The notes under the pieces: model-generated | What the model was told of the DNA's origin: nothing | What the model saw: the letters and a program-made list of their open reading frames with translations, nothing else | Databases searched by the model: none | Position numbers and translations under genes: made by a program | Assembly (NCBI RefSeq): GCF_001418565.1 | Contig: NZ_LIQQ01000155.1 | Coordinates: 1 to 51,950 of the forward strand | Length of the DNA stretch: 51,950 nucleotides | Reading direction: 5' to 3' | Source of the DNA: Streptomyces graminilatus | Lineage (GTDB): Bacteria; Actinomycetota; Actinomycetes; Streptomycetales; Streptomycetaceae | Shown here: positions 10,533-18,410 of the stretch, one piece after another | How positions within the stretch are numbered: position 1 is the first letter of the stretch | Layout of the letters: the number at the start of each line of letters is the position of its first letter

Positions 10533-12836
10533 GTGGCAGTCCTCGCGCGCTGGTGTGTCAGGCACCGCCTCGTCGTCGTTCTGCTCTGGCTCGCCGCCTT
10601 CGCCGGGGTGACCGCGGCCGCGGCCGTCGCGGGCTCGGCGTACTCGAACGACTACGAGGTCCCCGGCACCGAGTCGGGCCGCGCCGCCCACCTCCTGGAG
10701 AAGGGTTTCTCCGGGCTCGGGGGCGACACCGACACCGTCGTCTGGCACACCCGCTCCGGCACGGTCCGCGCCACCGACGTCGAGCAGCCGATGACCCGCA
10801 CCCTGGACCGCATCGCGGACCTGCCCGGCGTGGCCTCGGTGGTCAGCCCCTACGAGGGCGGGGGCAGCGGCCGGATCAGCGCCGACGGGCGTACGGCGTA
10901 CGCCACCGTCACCTTCGACAAGCCGGCCGAGGACGTCGGTGTGGGCGAGGCACGGGCCGTCGTCGGCGCGGCGGAGGCGGCGCGCGGCGACGGGCTCCAG
11001 GTGGAGCTGGGCGGCAGTGCCATCGCGCTCACCCAGTCGTCCGGCGGGCACCTCGCCGAGATCGTCGGCGTGGTCGTGGCGGGCGTCGTGCTGTTCCTCG
11101 CCTTCGGCTCGCTCGCCGCATCCCTGCTGCCCATCGCCACCGCCCTGGTGAGCGTCGGCACGGCGTACGCCGGGATCGGGCTCCTCGGGCACGCGATGAC
11201 CGTCGCCGACTTCGCGCCCATGCTCGGCATGCTGATCGGCCTCGGCGTGGGCATCGACTACGCGCTGTTCATCGTCACCAGACACCGGCGCGGCCTGAAA
11301 CGCGGCCTGCCCGTCGCCGAGGCCGCCACCAACGCCGTGACCACCACGGGACGGGCTGTCGTCTTCGCGGGCGCGACCGTTTGCATCGCGCTGCTGGGGA
11401 TGCTGATCCTGCGCCTCGGCTTCCTCAACGGGGTCGCGATCGCGGCCTCGCTGACGGTGGTCCTGACCGTAGCGGCCTCCGTGACCCTGCTGCCCGCCCT
11501 GCTGTCGTTCATCGGGCCGCGCGCCCTGAGCCGGCGCGAGCGGCGCAGGCTGGCCGAGCACGGGCCCGAACCGGAGCTGCCCACCGGGTTCGCCGCCCGC
11601 TGGTCCGCGTTCGTCGAGCGCCACCCCAAGCTGCTCGGCGGCGCCGCCCTGGCCGTCATCGCGCTGCTCGCCGTGCCCACCCTCTCGCTCCACCTCGGCA
11701 CCTCCGACCAGGGCAACAACCCGAGGACGACGACCACACGCCAGGCCTACGACCTCCTCGCCCACGGCTTCGGCCCCGGCGTCAACGGCCCCCTCACCCT
11801 GGTCACACACGTCTCCGACGCCGAGGACAAGCTCGTCCTCGACAACCTCGGCACGACCTTGCGGACCACCGAGGGCGTCGCGTCGTCCTCGCCGGTCACC
11901 TACAGCGCCGACGGCTCCACCGGGTACCTCACCGTCGTACCGGAGTCCTCCCCGCAGTCCGCGCGGACCGGCGACCTGGTGGAGCGGCTGCGCGAGAAGG
12001 TGCTCCCGCGCGCGGAGACCGGCACCTCGCTCGACCTGCACGTCGGCGGTGTCACGGCCAGCTATGACGACTTCGCGGCTGTGATCGTCGGCAAGCTGCC
12101 GCTGTTCGTCGGTGTCGTGATCAGTCTGGGCTGTCTGCTGCTCCTGCTCGCGTTCCGGTCGATCGGCATCCCGCTCAAGGCCGCCGCGATGAACGTGGCC
12201 GCCGTCGCCTCCGCGTTCGGGGTCGTCGTCGCGATCTTCCAGTGGGGCTGGGGGAGCGAACTGCTGGGCCTCGGCAGCGCGGGCCCGATCGAACCCTTCC
12301 TCCCCGTGATCATGGTCTCCGTCCTCTTCGGACTCTCCATGGACTACCAGGTCTTCCTGGTCAGCCGGATGTACGAGGAGTGGCTGGAGACCGGCGACAA
12401 CCGGCGGGCCGTACGGGTCGGCCTCGCCGAGACCAGCCGCGTGATCAACTCGGCGGCGGTCGTCATGATCTCCGTCTTCCTCGCCTTCGTCCTCTCCGGC
12501 GACCGGGTGATCGCCATGTTCGGCATCGCGCTGGCCGCCGCAGTCGCCCTCGACGCCTTCGTCCTGCGTACGCTCCTGGTGCCCGCGCTGATGCATCTGC
12601 TCGGCGGCGCCAACTGGTGGCTGCCCCGCTGGCTGGACAAGCGCCTGCCCCGCATCAGCATCGAGCCGCCCGAGTGCCGCGCCGCCGCCGCGCAAATCCC
12701 GGGCGCCCGGAAGGCCGACCGTGCGAGCATGCCGGACGTGATCGACATGGACGTCATGGACGTCGTCGACGCTGTGGACGTACGGGACGTACTGGTGAAG
12801 GAGCGACCACAGGATGTACGCGATATCCCTGGGTGA
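10533..12836 (+). CDS. MMPL family membrane transporter
   Basis: A 767-aa RND-superfamily protein of the MMPL type, which in actinobacteria exports lipids, siderophores or drugs across the membrane. The architecture is the usual duplicated one: TM1 at the N-terminus (LVVVLLWLAAFAGVTAAAAVAG), a large extracytoplasmic domain, a bundle of TM helices about 200-370 with the GVGIDYALFIVTRHR signature, a second extracytoplasmic domain, and a second bundle with the matching GLSMDYQVFLVSRMYEEW. Start GTG 10533 is chosen for its GGGAG ribosome site at 10521-10525 and the immediate ARWCVRHRLVV N-terminus. The C-terminal tail (VIDMDVMDVVDAVDVRDV) is an odd repetitive Asp/Val stretch. The substrate cannot be told from sequence. 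The next gene overlaps it by 23 bp. Confidence 0.93.
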   Translation: MAVLARWCVRHRLVVVLLWLAAFAGVTAAAAVAGSAYSNDYEVPGTESGRAAHLLEKGFSGLGGDTDTVVWHTRSGTVRATDVEQPMTRTLDRIADLPGVASVVSPYEGGGSGRISADGRTAYATVTFDKPAEDVGVGEARAVVGAAEAARGDGLQVELGGSAIALTQSSGGHLAEIVGVVVAGVVLFLAFGSLAASLLPIATALVSVGTAYAGIGLLGHAMTVADFAPMLGMLIGLGVGIDYALFIVTRHRRGLKRGLPVAEAATNAVTTTGRAVVFAGATVCIALLGMLILRLGFLNGVAIAASLTVVLTVAASVTLLPALLSFIGPRALSRRERRRLAEHGPEPELPTGFAARWSAFVERHPKLLGGAALAVIALLAVPTLSLHLGTSDQGNNPRTTTTRQAYDLLAHGFGPGVNGPLTLVTHVSDAEDKLVLDNLGTTLRTTEGVASSSPVTYSADGSTGYLTVVPESSPQSARTGDLVERLREKVLPRAETGTSLDLHVGGVTASYDDFAAVIVGKLPLFVGVVISLGCLLLLLAFRSIGIPLKAAAMNVAAVASAFGVVVAIFQWGWGSELLGLGSAGPIEPFLPVIMVSVLFGLSMDYQVFLVSRMYEEWLETGDNRRAVRVGLAETSRVINSAAVVMISVFLAFVLSGDRVIAMFGIALAAAVALDAFVLRTLLVPALMHLLGGANWWLPRWLDKRLPRISIEPPECRAAAAQIPGARKADRASMPDVIDMDVMDVVDAVDVRDVLVKERPQDVRDIPG

Positions 12837-13389
12837 CGACGGCGCCGAACTCCGGCCCCTGGAGCCCTGGCACGCCGAGGAGTTCCTCGCGCACCTCGAC
12901 CGGGGACGGGAGTTCATCACCCGCCACATCCCCTTCGGCATGAAGTCGACGGACGTCGACTCCGCGCGGGAGCAGCTCCAGCAGTACGCCGACCGGCGCG
13001 CCGCCGACTCCGGGTCGCTGCACGGGATCTGGCTGGACGGGAAGCTCGTCGGCGGAGTGCTGTTCCTCAACTTCAGCGCGGAGCACGGCAACTGCGAGGT
13101 CGGCTGCTGGCTGGAACCGGCCGGCACCGGACGGGGACTGATCACGCGCGCGATGCGGGTCCTCATCGACTGGGCGATCGACGTACGCGGCATGCACCGT
13201 GTGGAATGGCACGCGTCGTCCGTCAACGAGGCGAGCATCAACGTGGCGCGGCGGCTGGGGATGAGCCGTGAGGGCCTGCTGCGGGAGAACTATCCGCACC
13301 GGGGTGTCCGCGCGGACACCGAGATCTGGGCGGTACTCGCGCCCGAATGGCGCGACGCACGCGCGCGTGCCGCTCACAAGGATCGTTGA
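12814..13389 (+). CDS. GNAT acetyltransferase (RimL/RimJ type)
   Basis: A 191-aa Gcn5-related N-acetyltransferase resembling the ribosomal-protein-serine acetyltransferases. Visible features are LRPLEPWHAEEFLAHL near the N-terminus, a central beta strand region GVLFLNF, the acetyl-CoA loop CWLEPAGTGRGLITRAMRVLIDWA, and the family-typical HRVEWHASSVNEASINVARRLGM followed by GLLRENY. ATG at 12814 lies inside the end of the MMPL gene (23-bp overlap) and is preceded by GAAGGAG at 12797-12803, so it is translationally coupled to the transporter. The acetyl acceptor is unknown. Confidence 0.9.
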   Translation: MYAISLGDDGAELRPLEPWHAEEFLAHLDRGREFITRHIPFGMKSTDVDSAREQLQQYADRRAADSGSLHGIWLDGKLVGGVLFLNFSAEHGNCEVGCWLEPAGTGRGLITRAMRVLIDWAIDVRGMHRVEWHASSVNEASINVARRLGMSREGLLRENYPHRGVRADTEIWAVLAPEWRDARARAAHKDR

Positions 13390-13437
13390 CGATCGTCAGC
13401 GATCATTAAGGAACTTCTCAGACGACGTCCGTACGGT
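13381..13437 (+). promoter_or_regulatory. Promoter region of acidic membrane protein gene
   Basis: TACGGT (13432-13437) lies 6 nt before the ATG at 13444, suggesting a leaderless start. GGAAC at 13410-13414, 17 nt before TACGGT, resembles an ECF-sigma -35 element. Upstream, GATCG recurs every 10 bp (13381, 13391, and 13401 as GATCA), one helical turn apart. Confidence 0.4.
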
Positions 13438-13443
13438 GCGGGC

Positions 13444-14082
13444 ATGGGAACCAGGACAGCAGACGAGACCGGCGCCGAGACCGGTACCGAGGCGAAGAGT
13501 GACGACGTGAAGAGCGGTAACGACACGGTGGACATCACCAAGGACGAGCAGTCGGCGCAGGCCGAGACCGAGACCCACACCGACACCAAGGCGGAGACCC
13601 TGGGTGACGCGGACGAGTACGAGGGCGAGGCCGACCTGACGGACCTCGAGAAGGCGGAGCTCGCGGCCCTGACGGAGGGCCCCTCCGACGTGGGACAGGG
13701 CGCCGCCGCCGTCGTGTCAGCCATCCTCGGCTTCGTCTCGCTCACCGGCAGCTGGCTGGGCACGGTGGCCGGGGCGCGCGAGGGGCTCAAGGGCCAGCTG
13801 GCACTCCAGGCCGCGCAGTCGCCGAGCATCGCCACCGTCGTCAAGGAGCAGTACGGCGACGCCTGGCAGACCACCGCGCTGTGGGGCGGCATCTTCGCCC
13901 TGCTCGGGCTGCTCGTCGCCGTCGCGGCCCTCGCCCGGCCCGCGTTCGGCGCCCCGGGCAGGCCGCAGGCCGCCTGGATCAAGTCGGTCTCCTGGGCGGG
14001 CGTCGCCCTCGGCGTCCTCGGACTGCTCCTCGCGGTCCTGAAGTACACCGACGTCCTGCTGGGCCTGCCGTCCACGTCCTGA
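13444..14082 (+). CDS. Acidic-tail membrane protein of unknown function
   Basis: A 212-aa protein that I do not recognise. The first 75 or so residues are hydrophilic, rich in Thr/Glu/Asp and probably disordered (TGAETGTEAKSDDV; AQAETETHTDTKAET). The remainder holds three membrane segments (AAAVVSAILGFVSLTGSWLGTV; LWGGIFALLGLLVAVAAL; AGVALGVLGLLLAVLKYTDVLLG) separated by a soluble loop with AREGLKGQLALQAAQSPSIATVVKEQYG. The overall design (acidic disordered N-terminus plus a small membrane bundle) resembles the protein at 9723, so they may be functionally similar. Start ATG 13444 follows a -10 by 6 nt. Confidence 0.8.
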   Translation: MGTRTADETGAETGTEAKSDDVKSGNDTVDITKDEQSAQAETETHTDTKAETLGDADEYEGEADLTDLEKAELAALTEGPSDVGQGAAAVVSAILGFVSLTGSWLGTVAGAREGLKGQLALQAAQSPSIATVVKEQYGDAWQTTALWGGIFALLGLLVAVAALARPAFGAPGRPQAAWIKSVSWAGVALGVLGLLLAVLKYTDVLLGLPSTS

Positions 14083-14110
14083 CCCGGGAGCGGGAATCAC
14101 CGCAGGTCAT

Positions 14111-14170
14111 GAGGGGCCTTAGGCCGGTCGTAAGCACCTTACGGCCCGCCCGGGGCCCCTCACCCGTTTC
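14111..14170 (+). terminator. Structured intergenic hairpin after 14082
   Basis: Arms GAGGGGCC (14111-14118) and GGCCCCTC (14154-14161) enclose a second perfect hairpin CGTAAG-cac-CTTACG (14129-14143). ACCCGTTTCT follows. It is probably a terminator of the upstream gene. Confidence 0.55.
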
Positions 14171-14244
14171 TAAGGCCCCCACCCCCTCGGAAGATGCGGA
14201 ACTCTCCCGATGTGGCGCACCCACCTGGGAGACGAAGGTTGAGA

Positions 14245-14261
14245 CATCGCGGAAAGCGATG
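14245..14261 (+). promoter_or_regulatory. Inverted repeat upstream of the 61-aa gene
   Basis: CATCGC-GGAAA-GCGATG is a 6-bp perfect dyad, 36 nt before the 61-aa gene and just after TTGAGA (14239-14244). It could be an operator or a leader hairpin. Confidence 0.35.
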
Positions 14262-14296
14262 AACGACCGACTCGCCAGAGACTTGAGGGGCACCAC

Positions 14297-14482
14297 ATGT
14301 TCGAGTACGAACTCCAGCAGATGCGTTCCGCCGAACTGCGCCGCGAGGCCGCCGACGAGCGACTGGCCCGGGAGGTCGTCCGAGGCGCCCGTGCCGCCCG
14401 CCGAGAGGCAGCCGGCCGAGCCGCCGAGGGCGAGGTGCATTCCGACGGCCAGCGCCGGCACTGGTTCACCCGGGCCGCATGA
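14297..14482 (+). CDS. Small Arg/Glu-rich protein
   Basis: A 61-aa, mostly helical, highly charged protein (YELQQMRSAELRREAADERLAREVVRGARAARREAAG) with no membrane segment or known motif. ATG at 14297 has a GAGGGG ribosome site 6 nt upstream. Small proteins of this look occur widely in streptomycetes as free-standing genes, from memory. A terminator follows 27 nt after its stop, so it is a single transcription unit despite the close downstream regulator. Confidence 0.75.
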   Translation: MFEYELQQMRSAELRREAADERLAREVVRGARAARREAAGRAAEGEVHSDGQRRHWFTRAA

Positions 14483-14509
14483 GCACGGGGGGCCGGGCGC
14501 CCCGCAACG

Positions 14510-14539
14510 GGCCGGTCGCCGTGTCGGTGACCGGCCTTT
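14510..14539 (+). terminator. Intrinsic terminator after the 61-aa gene
   Basis: Perfect 8-bp arms GGCCGGTC (14510-14517) and GACCGGCC (14529-14536), with an inner CCG/CGG pairing, are followed directly by TTT. Confidence 0.7.
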
Positions 14540-14583
14540 CGGCTGCCCCGGCACCGGGCCGGACGTCCGGCCCGGCGCGCACC

Positions 14584-14643
14584 AACTCCAGCACCAACTC
14601 CAGCATCAACTCCAGCACCAGAGCCATCACCAGATCCATCACC
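14584..14643 (+). repeat. Five 12-bp tandem repeats upstream of the LuxR regulator
   Basis: Units are AACTCCAGCACC, AACTCCAGCATC, AACTCCAGCACC, AGAGCCATCACC and AGATCCATCACC, head to tail. They lie 48 bp before the proposed -10 of the regulator gene at 14704. Confidence 0.8.
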
Positions 14644-14690
14644 TGGGCCGTCGGCCCGATAACCAGTCCCGCGATGTCAGAGCCCCGTGC

Positions 14691-14696
14691 GATGCT
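14691..14696 (+). promoter_or_regulatory. -10 element of the LuxR-type regulator gene
   Basis: GATGCT lies 7 nt before GTG 14704 with no ribosome site between them. It supports a leaderless start at that GTG. Confidence 0.4.
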
Positions 14697-14703
14697 CTGG
14701 CCT

Positions 14704-17700
14704 GTGGAGACCAGGTCCGTCTGTCCGGTGTTCGTAGGTCGAGCCGATGAGTTGGGGGTGTTGCACGACGCGCTTGCCCGCGCCGCCGCCGGTGAGCCGC
14801 AGGCGCTGCTGCTCGGCGGGGAGGCCGGGGTCGGCAAGACGCGGCTCGTCGAGGAGTTCGCCGGCGCGGCCCGTGACCTGGGCGCCGTCGTCGCGCTCGG
14901 CGGCTGCGTCGAGATCGGCGCCGACGGCCTGCCCTTCGCGCCCTTCTCCACCGCCCTGCGTGCCCTGCGGCGGGCGCTGCCCGACGAACTGGCCACCGCC
15001 GCCGCCGGACAGGAGCAGGAACTGGCCCGGCTGCTGCCCGAACTGGGCGAGACCGGCACCGGCCGGCACGACGAGGAGGGCATGGCACGCCTCTTCGAAC
15101 TCACCGCACGCCTCCTGGAACGCGTAGCCGCGGACCGTACGGTCGTCATCGCCCTCGAAGACCTCCACTGGGCCGACGCCTCCACCCGCCACCTGCTCGC
15201 CTACCTCCTCCGCACCCTGCGCACCGGCCGCCTCGTCGTCCTCGCCACCTACCGCGCCGACGACATCCACCGGCGCCACCCACTGCGCCCCCTGCTCGCC
15301 GAACTGGACCGGCTGCGCACCGTCCGCCGGATCGAGCTGGGCCGCTTCAACCGCGCCGAAGTGGGCCGTCAGATCGCCGGGATCCTCGCCGCCGAACCCG
15401 AACCGGCCCAGGTGGACGAGATCTTCGGCCGTTCCGACGGCAACGCCTTCTTCGTCGAGGAACTCGCCGTCGCCGCCCACGAGGGCTGCCAGACCCGGCT
15501 CACCGACACCCTCCGCGATCTGCTCCTCGTCCGCGTCGAAAGCCTGCCCGAGAGCGCCCAGCGGGTCGCCCGGATCGTCGCCGAGGGCGGCTCCACCGTC
15601 GAGTACCGGCTGCTCGCCGCCGTCGCCGGACCGGCCGAGGACGAACTCATCGAGGCACTTCGGGCGGCGGTCGGCGCCAACCTGCTGCTCGCCACCCCGG
15701 CCGGCGACGGCTACCGTTTCCGGCACTCCCTGGTCCGCGAGGCCGTCGCCGACGACCTGCTCCCCGGCGAACGCTCCCGCCTCAACCGCCGCTACGCCGA
15801 GGCCCTGGAAGCCGACCCGACGCTCGTCCCCGCCGACGAGAGCGCGATGCGCCTGGCCAGCTACTGGTACCACGCCCACGACCCGGCCAAGGCCCTCCCG
15901 GCCGTCCTGGACGCCTCGGTCACCGCCCGCCGCCGGTACGCCTACTCCGAGCAACTGTGGCTCCTGGAACGGGCGATGGAGCTGTGGGACGCGGCCCCCG
16001 ACGAGGTACGGGCCGCGCTCCGGCCCGTCGACCACACCGAGGTCTACCCTCCCTGCGGCTGCGACCCGGCCGTCGGCGCCCTCCGCTACCTCGACCTGCT
16101 GGCCGAGGCCGCCGTCGCCGGCCGGCTGTGCGGCGAACGCGAACGCGCCCTGAAGATCATCAAGCGTGCGCTGCGTCTCCTGGAGGACGACGGCGACCCG
16201 CTGCGCGCCGCCTGGTTCTGGTGCCAGCGCTCCCGCCTGGTCCAGGCCCAGTCCCGGGGCGACGGCTGGCAGGAACTCGGCACCGCACAGGAACTCGTAC
16301 GCGGCCTGCCGCCCTCCGAGGTGCATGCCGAGGTCCTGGCCAACGTCGCCGCCTGGTCGATGCTGCGCTCACCCGGCCCCGACGCCCTCGCCGCCGCCGA
16401 ACAGGCGGTCGAGTACGCCCGGATGGTGGGCGCCCACGAGACCGAGCTGCACGCCCGCCTCACCCACGGCATCCTCCTGGTCGACGCCGGGGCCACGGAG
16501 ACCGGGTTCGCGGAGATGCGCGCGGTCAAGGAACAGTCGGTCGCGGAGGACGTCTTCTTCGTCGCCGGACGCGCCTACATCAACCTCCCCAACGGACTCG
16601 AGTCGGTCGGCCGCTCCCGGGAAGCCGTTCCCGTCCTTGAGGAGGGCATCGCCTACACCCGGAAGTTCGGGCTGCTGGACTCCGAGGCCTGGGTGTGGGG
16701 CAACCTCTCCGAATCGCTGTACTCGCTCGGCCGCTGGGACGCCGCCGCCGACGCCGCGACGAACGCGCTGCGGCGCGGGCACAGCACCAAGCCGCAGGGC
16801 GCCGGCGCCGTCTCCCTGGCCCGGCTCGCCCTCGACCGGGGCGACCTGCCCGAGGCCGCGCGCCAACTGGCCACCGCCCAGGAGTACTTCGGCAGTCATG
16901 ACCCCGTGCCCCAGCACGATCTCCTGCTCGTCCTGATCACCCTCGGGCTCGCCGCCGCCGAGGGCCGCCTCCACGACGCCCGCACCGAACTGGACCACGT
17001 CCTGGACACCGGCTTCCCGCCCGGCACCCACCGCTACGGCTGGCCATTGCTGCTCGCCGCCGCCATCGCCGAGGCCGACGCCCGCGCCCTGCCCACCGCC
17101 GGGGCGGGCCGGCCGGCGGTCCTCGAACGCATCCGCGACACCGCGCAGAAGCTCACCACGGGCGCCCCCGTCTGGCTCGCCCACGAGCAGTGGGTCCGCG
17201 CCGAACTCGACCGCGCCGCCGGCACCGCCGACCCCGACACCTGGTCGCCGCTGGTCACCTCCTTCGAGGCCCTGGACCGCCCGTACGACCTCGCCCGGGT
17301 CCGCCACCGCCTCGCCGAGGCACTGCTGACGGACGGCGCCGGACCCGACGACCGCGACCGGGCGACGGAACTCCTCCGCCTGTCCGCCACCGTCGCCGAT
17401 CACCTTGGCGCCCGCCCCCTCGCCGACGCCGTCACCCTCCTGGCCCAACGCGCCCGCCTCTCCCTGGCTCACACCCCGTCCCGGCCCACGGCGGACCCCG
17501 CACAGTCCCTGGGCCTCACCAGCCGCGAACGGGACGTACTGCGCCTGGTCTCCGCCGGCCGCACCAATCGCCAGATCGCCGGGGAGCTCTTCATATCCCC
17601 CAAGACGGCGAGCGTCCACGTCTCCAACATCCTGGCCAAGCTGGGCGTCTCGGGCCGGGGAGAGGCGGCGGCGACGGCACACCGGCTGGGGCTCTTCCCA

Positions 17701-17733
17701 CCGGAGACGGTCCCGGCCCCGACGGCCGGCTGA
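14704..17733 (+). CDS. Large LuxR-type ATPase transcriptional regulator (LAL-like)
   Basis: A 1009-aa regulator with an N-terminal AAA/STAND-type ATPase module. The Walker A is GGEAGVGKT (residues 38-46; Lys45), with a probable Walker B near VVIALEDLHWADAS. A long TPR-like helical region occupies about 380-900, and a C-terminal LuxR DNA-binding helix-turn-helix covers about 938-995 (LTSRERDVLRLVSAGRTNRQIA, then SPKTASVHVSNILAKL). Such LAL-type proteins activate secondary-metabolite or catabolic genes in response to an inducer. No obvious target cluster lies nearby. An in-frame ATG at 14479 would add 75 residues read through a terminator and tandem repeats, so I prefer GTG 14704, which begins VETRSVCPVFVGRADEL next to a -10. 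Confidence 0.9.
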   Translation: METRSVCPVFVGRADELGVLHDALARAAAGEPQALLLGGEAGVGKTRLVEEFAGAARDLGAVVALGGCVEIGADGLPFAPFSTALRALRRALPDELATAAAGQEQELARLLPELGETGTGRHDEEGMARLFELTARLLERVAADRTVVIALEDLHWADASTRHLLAYLLRTLRTGRLVVLATYRADDIHRRHPLRPLLAELDRLRTVRRIELGRFNRAEVGRQIAGILAAEPEPAQVDEIFGRSDGNAFFVEELAVAAHEGCQTRLTDTLRDLLLVRVESLPESAQRVARIVAEGGSTVEYRLLAAVAGPAEDELIEALRAAVGANLLLATPAGDGYRFRHSLVREAVADDLLPGERSRLNRRYAEALEADPTLVPADESAMRLASYWYHAHDPAKALPAVLDASVTARRRYAYSEQLWLLERAMELWDAAPDEVRAALRPVDHTEVYPPCGCDPAVGALRYLDLLAEAAVAGRLCGERERALKIIKRALRLLEDDGDPLRAAWFWCQRSRLVQAQSRGDGWQELGTAQELVRGLPPSEVHAEVLANVAAWSMLRSPGPDALAAAEQAVEYARMVGAHETELHARLTHGILLVDAGATETGFAEMRAVKEQSVAEDVFFVAGRAYINLPNGLESVGRSREAVPVLEEGIAYTRKFGLLDSEAWVWGNLSESLYSLGRWDAAADAATNALRRGHSTKPQGAGAVSLARLALDRGDLPEAARQLATAQEYFGSHDPVPQHDLLLVLITLGLAAAEGRLHDARTELDHVLDTGFPPGTHRYGWPLLLAAAIAEADARALPTAGAGRPAVLERIRDTAQKLTTGAPVWLAHEQWVRAELDRAAGTADPDTWSPLVTSFEALDRPYDLARVRHRLAEALLTDGAGPDDRDRATELLRLSATVADHLGARPLADAVTLLAQRARLSLAHTPSRPTADPAQSLGLTSRERDVLRLVSAGRTNRQIAGELFISPKTASVHVSNILAKLGVSGRGEAAATAHRLGLFPPETVPAPTAG

Positions 17734-17744
17734 GGCGGAGAGTT

Positions 17745-17773
17745 ACGCTTCAAGAGACCCAGGCCCAGGGGAG
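17745..17773 (+). promoter_or_regulatory. -10 and ribosome site of the 76-aa gene
   Basis: TACGCT (17745-17750) is a good -10. CAGGGGAGG (17765-17773) is a strong ribosome site 5 nt before GTG 17779. Confidence 0.5.
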
Positions 17774-17778
17774 GCCCC

Positions 17779-18009
17779 GTGTTCAACATGTTCGAGGAGC
17801 TCTTCGCACCAGGACGCAAACACCAGCGCGACGAACAGAACCGGCTGGAACTGACCCGCGTGGACGTCGGCGACGGCGACCCGGGACGCGGGCCGATAGA
17901 CCTCGCGTCCGGAAAAGTCGTCGTACGCCCGTCCGAGAAGCCGGATCCGGCAGAGGCGCCTGATCAGCCGGAGCGACCTGAACCGCCGGAAGCCTCTCAG
18001 GAACCCTGA
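17779..18009 (+). CDS. Small conserved acidic protein
   Basis: A 76-aa protein of unknown function. The N-terminal 55 residues look structured and conserved in style (MFNMFEELFAPGRKHQRDEQ, then LELTRVDVGDGDPGRGPIDL and SGKVVVRP). The last 20 are Pro/Glu-rich and probably disordered. It resembles a short actinobacterial family that I recall as DUF6191, but I cannot verify the number. GTG start at 17779 with a strong ribosome site. No membrane helix or signal peptide. Confidence 0.75.
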   Translation: MFNMFEELFAPGRKHQRDEQNRLELTRVDVGDGDPGRGPIDLASGKVVVRPSEKPDPAEAPDQPERPEPPEASQEP

Positions 18010-18116
18010 GCGGATGCCTCGGGTCGGCGAGAGCCGGTCGAGGTTGTTCCCGGCCGGTGCACACCGACCACCTCGAACCGGGACACTGACGGCACGACAA
18101 GCTTCGCGGAGGTGCG

Positions 18117-18374
18117 GTGCTGTATCAGATCGAGTTCACCGAGCGTGCCGCCGTACAGCGCGACACGCTTCCCGAGGACCGGCGCAAGCTCCTGGAGCGC
18201 GGGCTGCTGAAGCCGGCCGAGGATCCCTTCACACCGGTGTCGCAGGCCGTCAGCGGCGAGGACATCCGGGTGGTGTCCGTCGCCCCGGGGCTGATCGTCG
18301 GCTACCTGGTCCACCGGGCGTTCCTGATCCTGGTCTCGGTCGCGGTCCTCGACCAGTCGTTGACAGACGAATAG
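18117..18374 (+). CDS. RelE/ParE-like toxin-fold protein, apparently solitary
   Basis: An 85-aa protein with the size and pattern of the RelE/ParE toxin fold: MLYQIEFTERAAVQRDTLPEDRRKLLERGL (strand then two helices), a middle strand DIRVVSVAPGLIVGYLVH and the final strand RAFLILVSVAVLDQ. RelE toxins cut mRNA in the ribosome; ParE toxins inhibit gyrase. The catalytic Arg/Lys/His set cannot be assigned with confidence. No antitoxin gene is visible in the 107 bp upstream or downstream, so it may be an orphan or have lost toxicity. GTG start with GGAGG at 18108-18112. Its stop lies inside a 21-bp near-duplication. Confidence 0.7.
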   Translation: MLYQIEFTERAAVQRDTLPEDRRKLLERGLLKPAEDPFTPVSQAVSGEDIRVVSVAPGLIVGYLVHRAFLILVSVAVLDQSLTDE

Positions 18375-18398
18375 GCCTCCGCGACAGACGAACAGGCC
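18362..18398 (+). repeat. Short duplication spanning a stop codon
   Basis: GACAGACGAATAGGCC (18362-18377) and GACAGACGAACAGGCC (18383-18398) differ at one base, 21 bp apart. The first copy contains the TAG stop of the RelE-like gene; the second has CAG in that place. Confidence 0.8.
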
Positions 18399-18410
18399 CC
18401 TGCCGGACAG

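Noticed and set aside
10479..13241. A 920-codon antisense frame across the MMPL and GNAT genes.
   Set aside because: Low-complexity Asp/Gly/Arg composition typical of a third-position-GC shadow, and it covers two clear genes.
14479..14703. N-terminal extension of the LuxR regulator from ATG 14479.
   Set aside because: Passes through a terminator and non-coding tandem repeats, and conserved sequence begins only at about 14704.
17779..18374. A complete toxin-antitoxin pair (76-aa plus RelE-like).
   Set aside because: The 76-aa gene is 107 bp away with its own ribosome site and does not look like an antitoxin.
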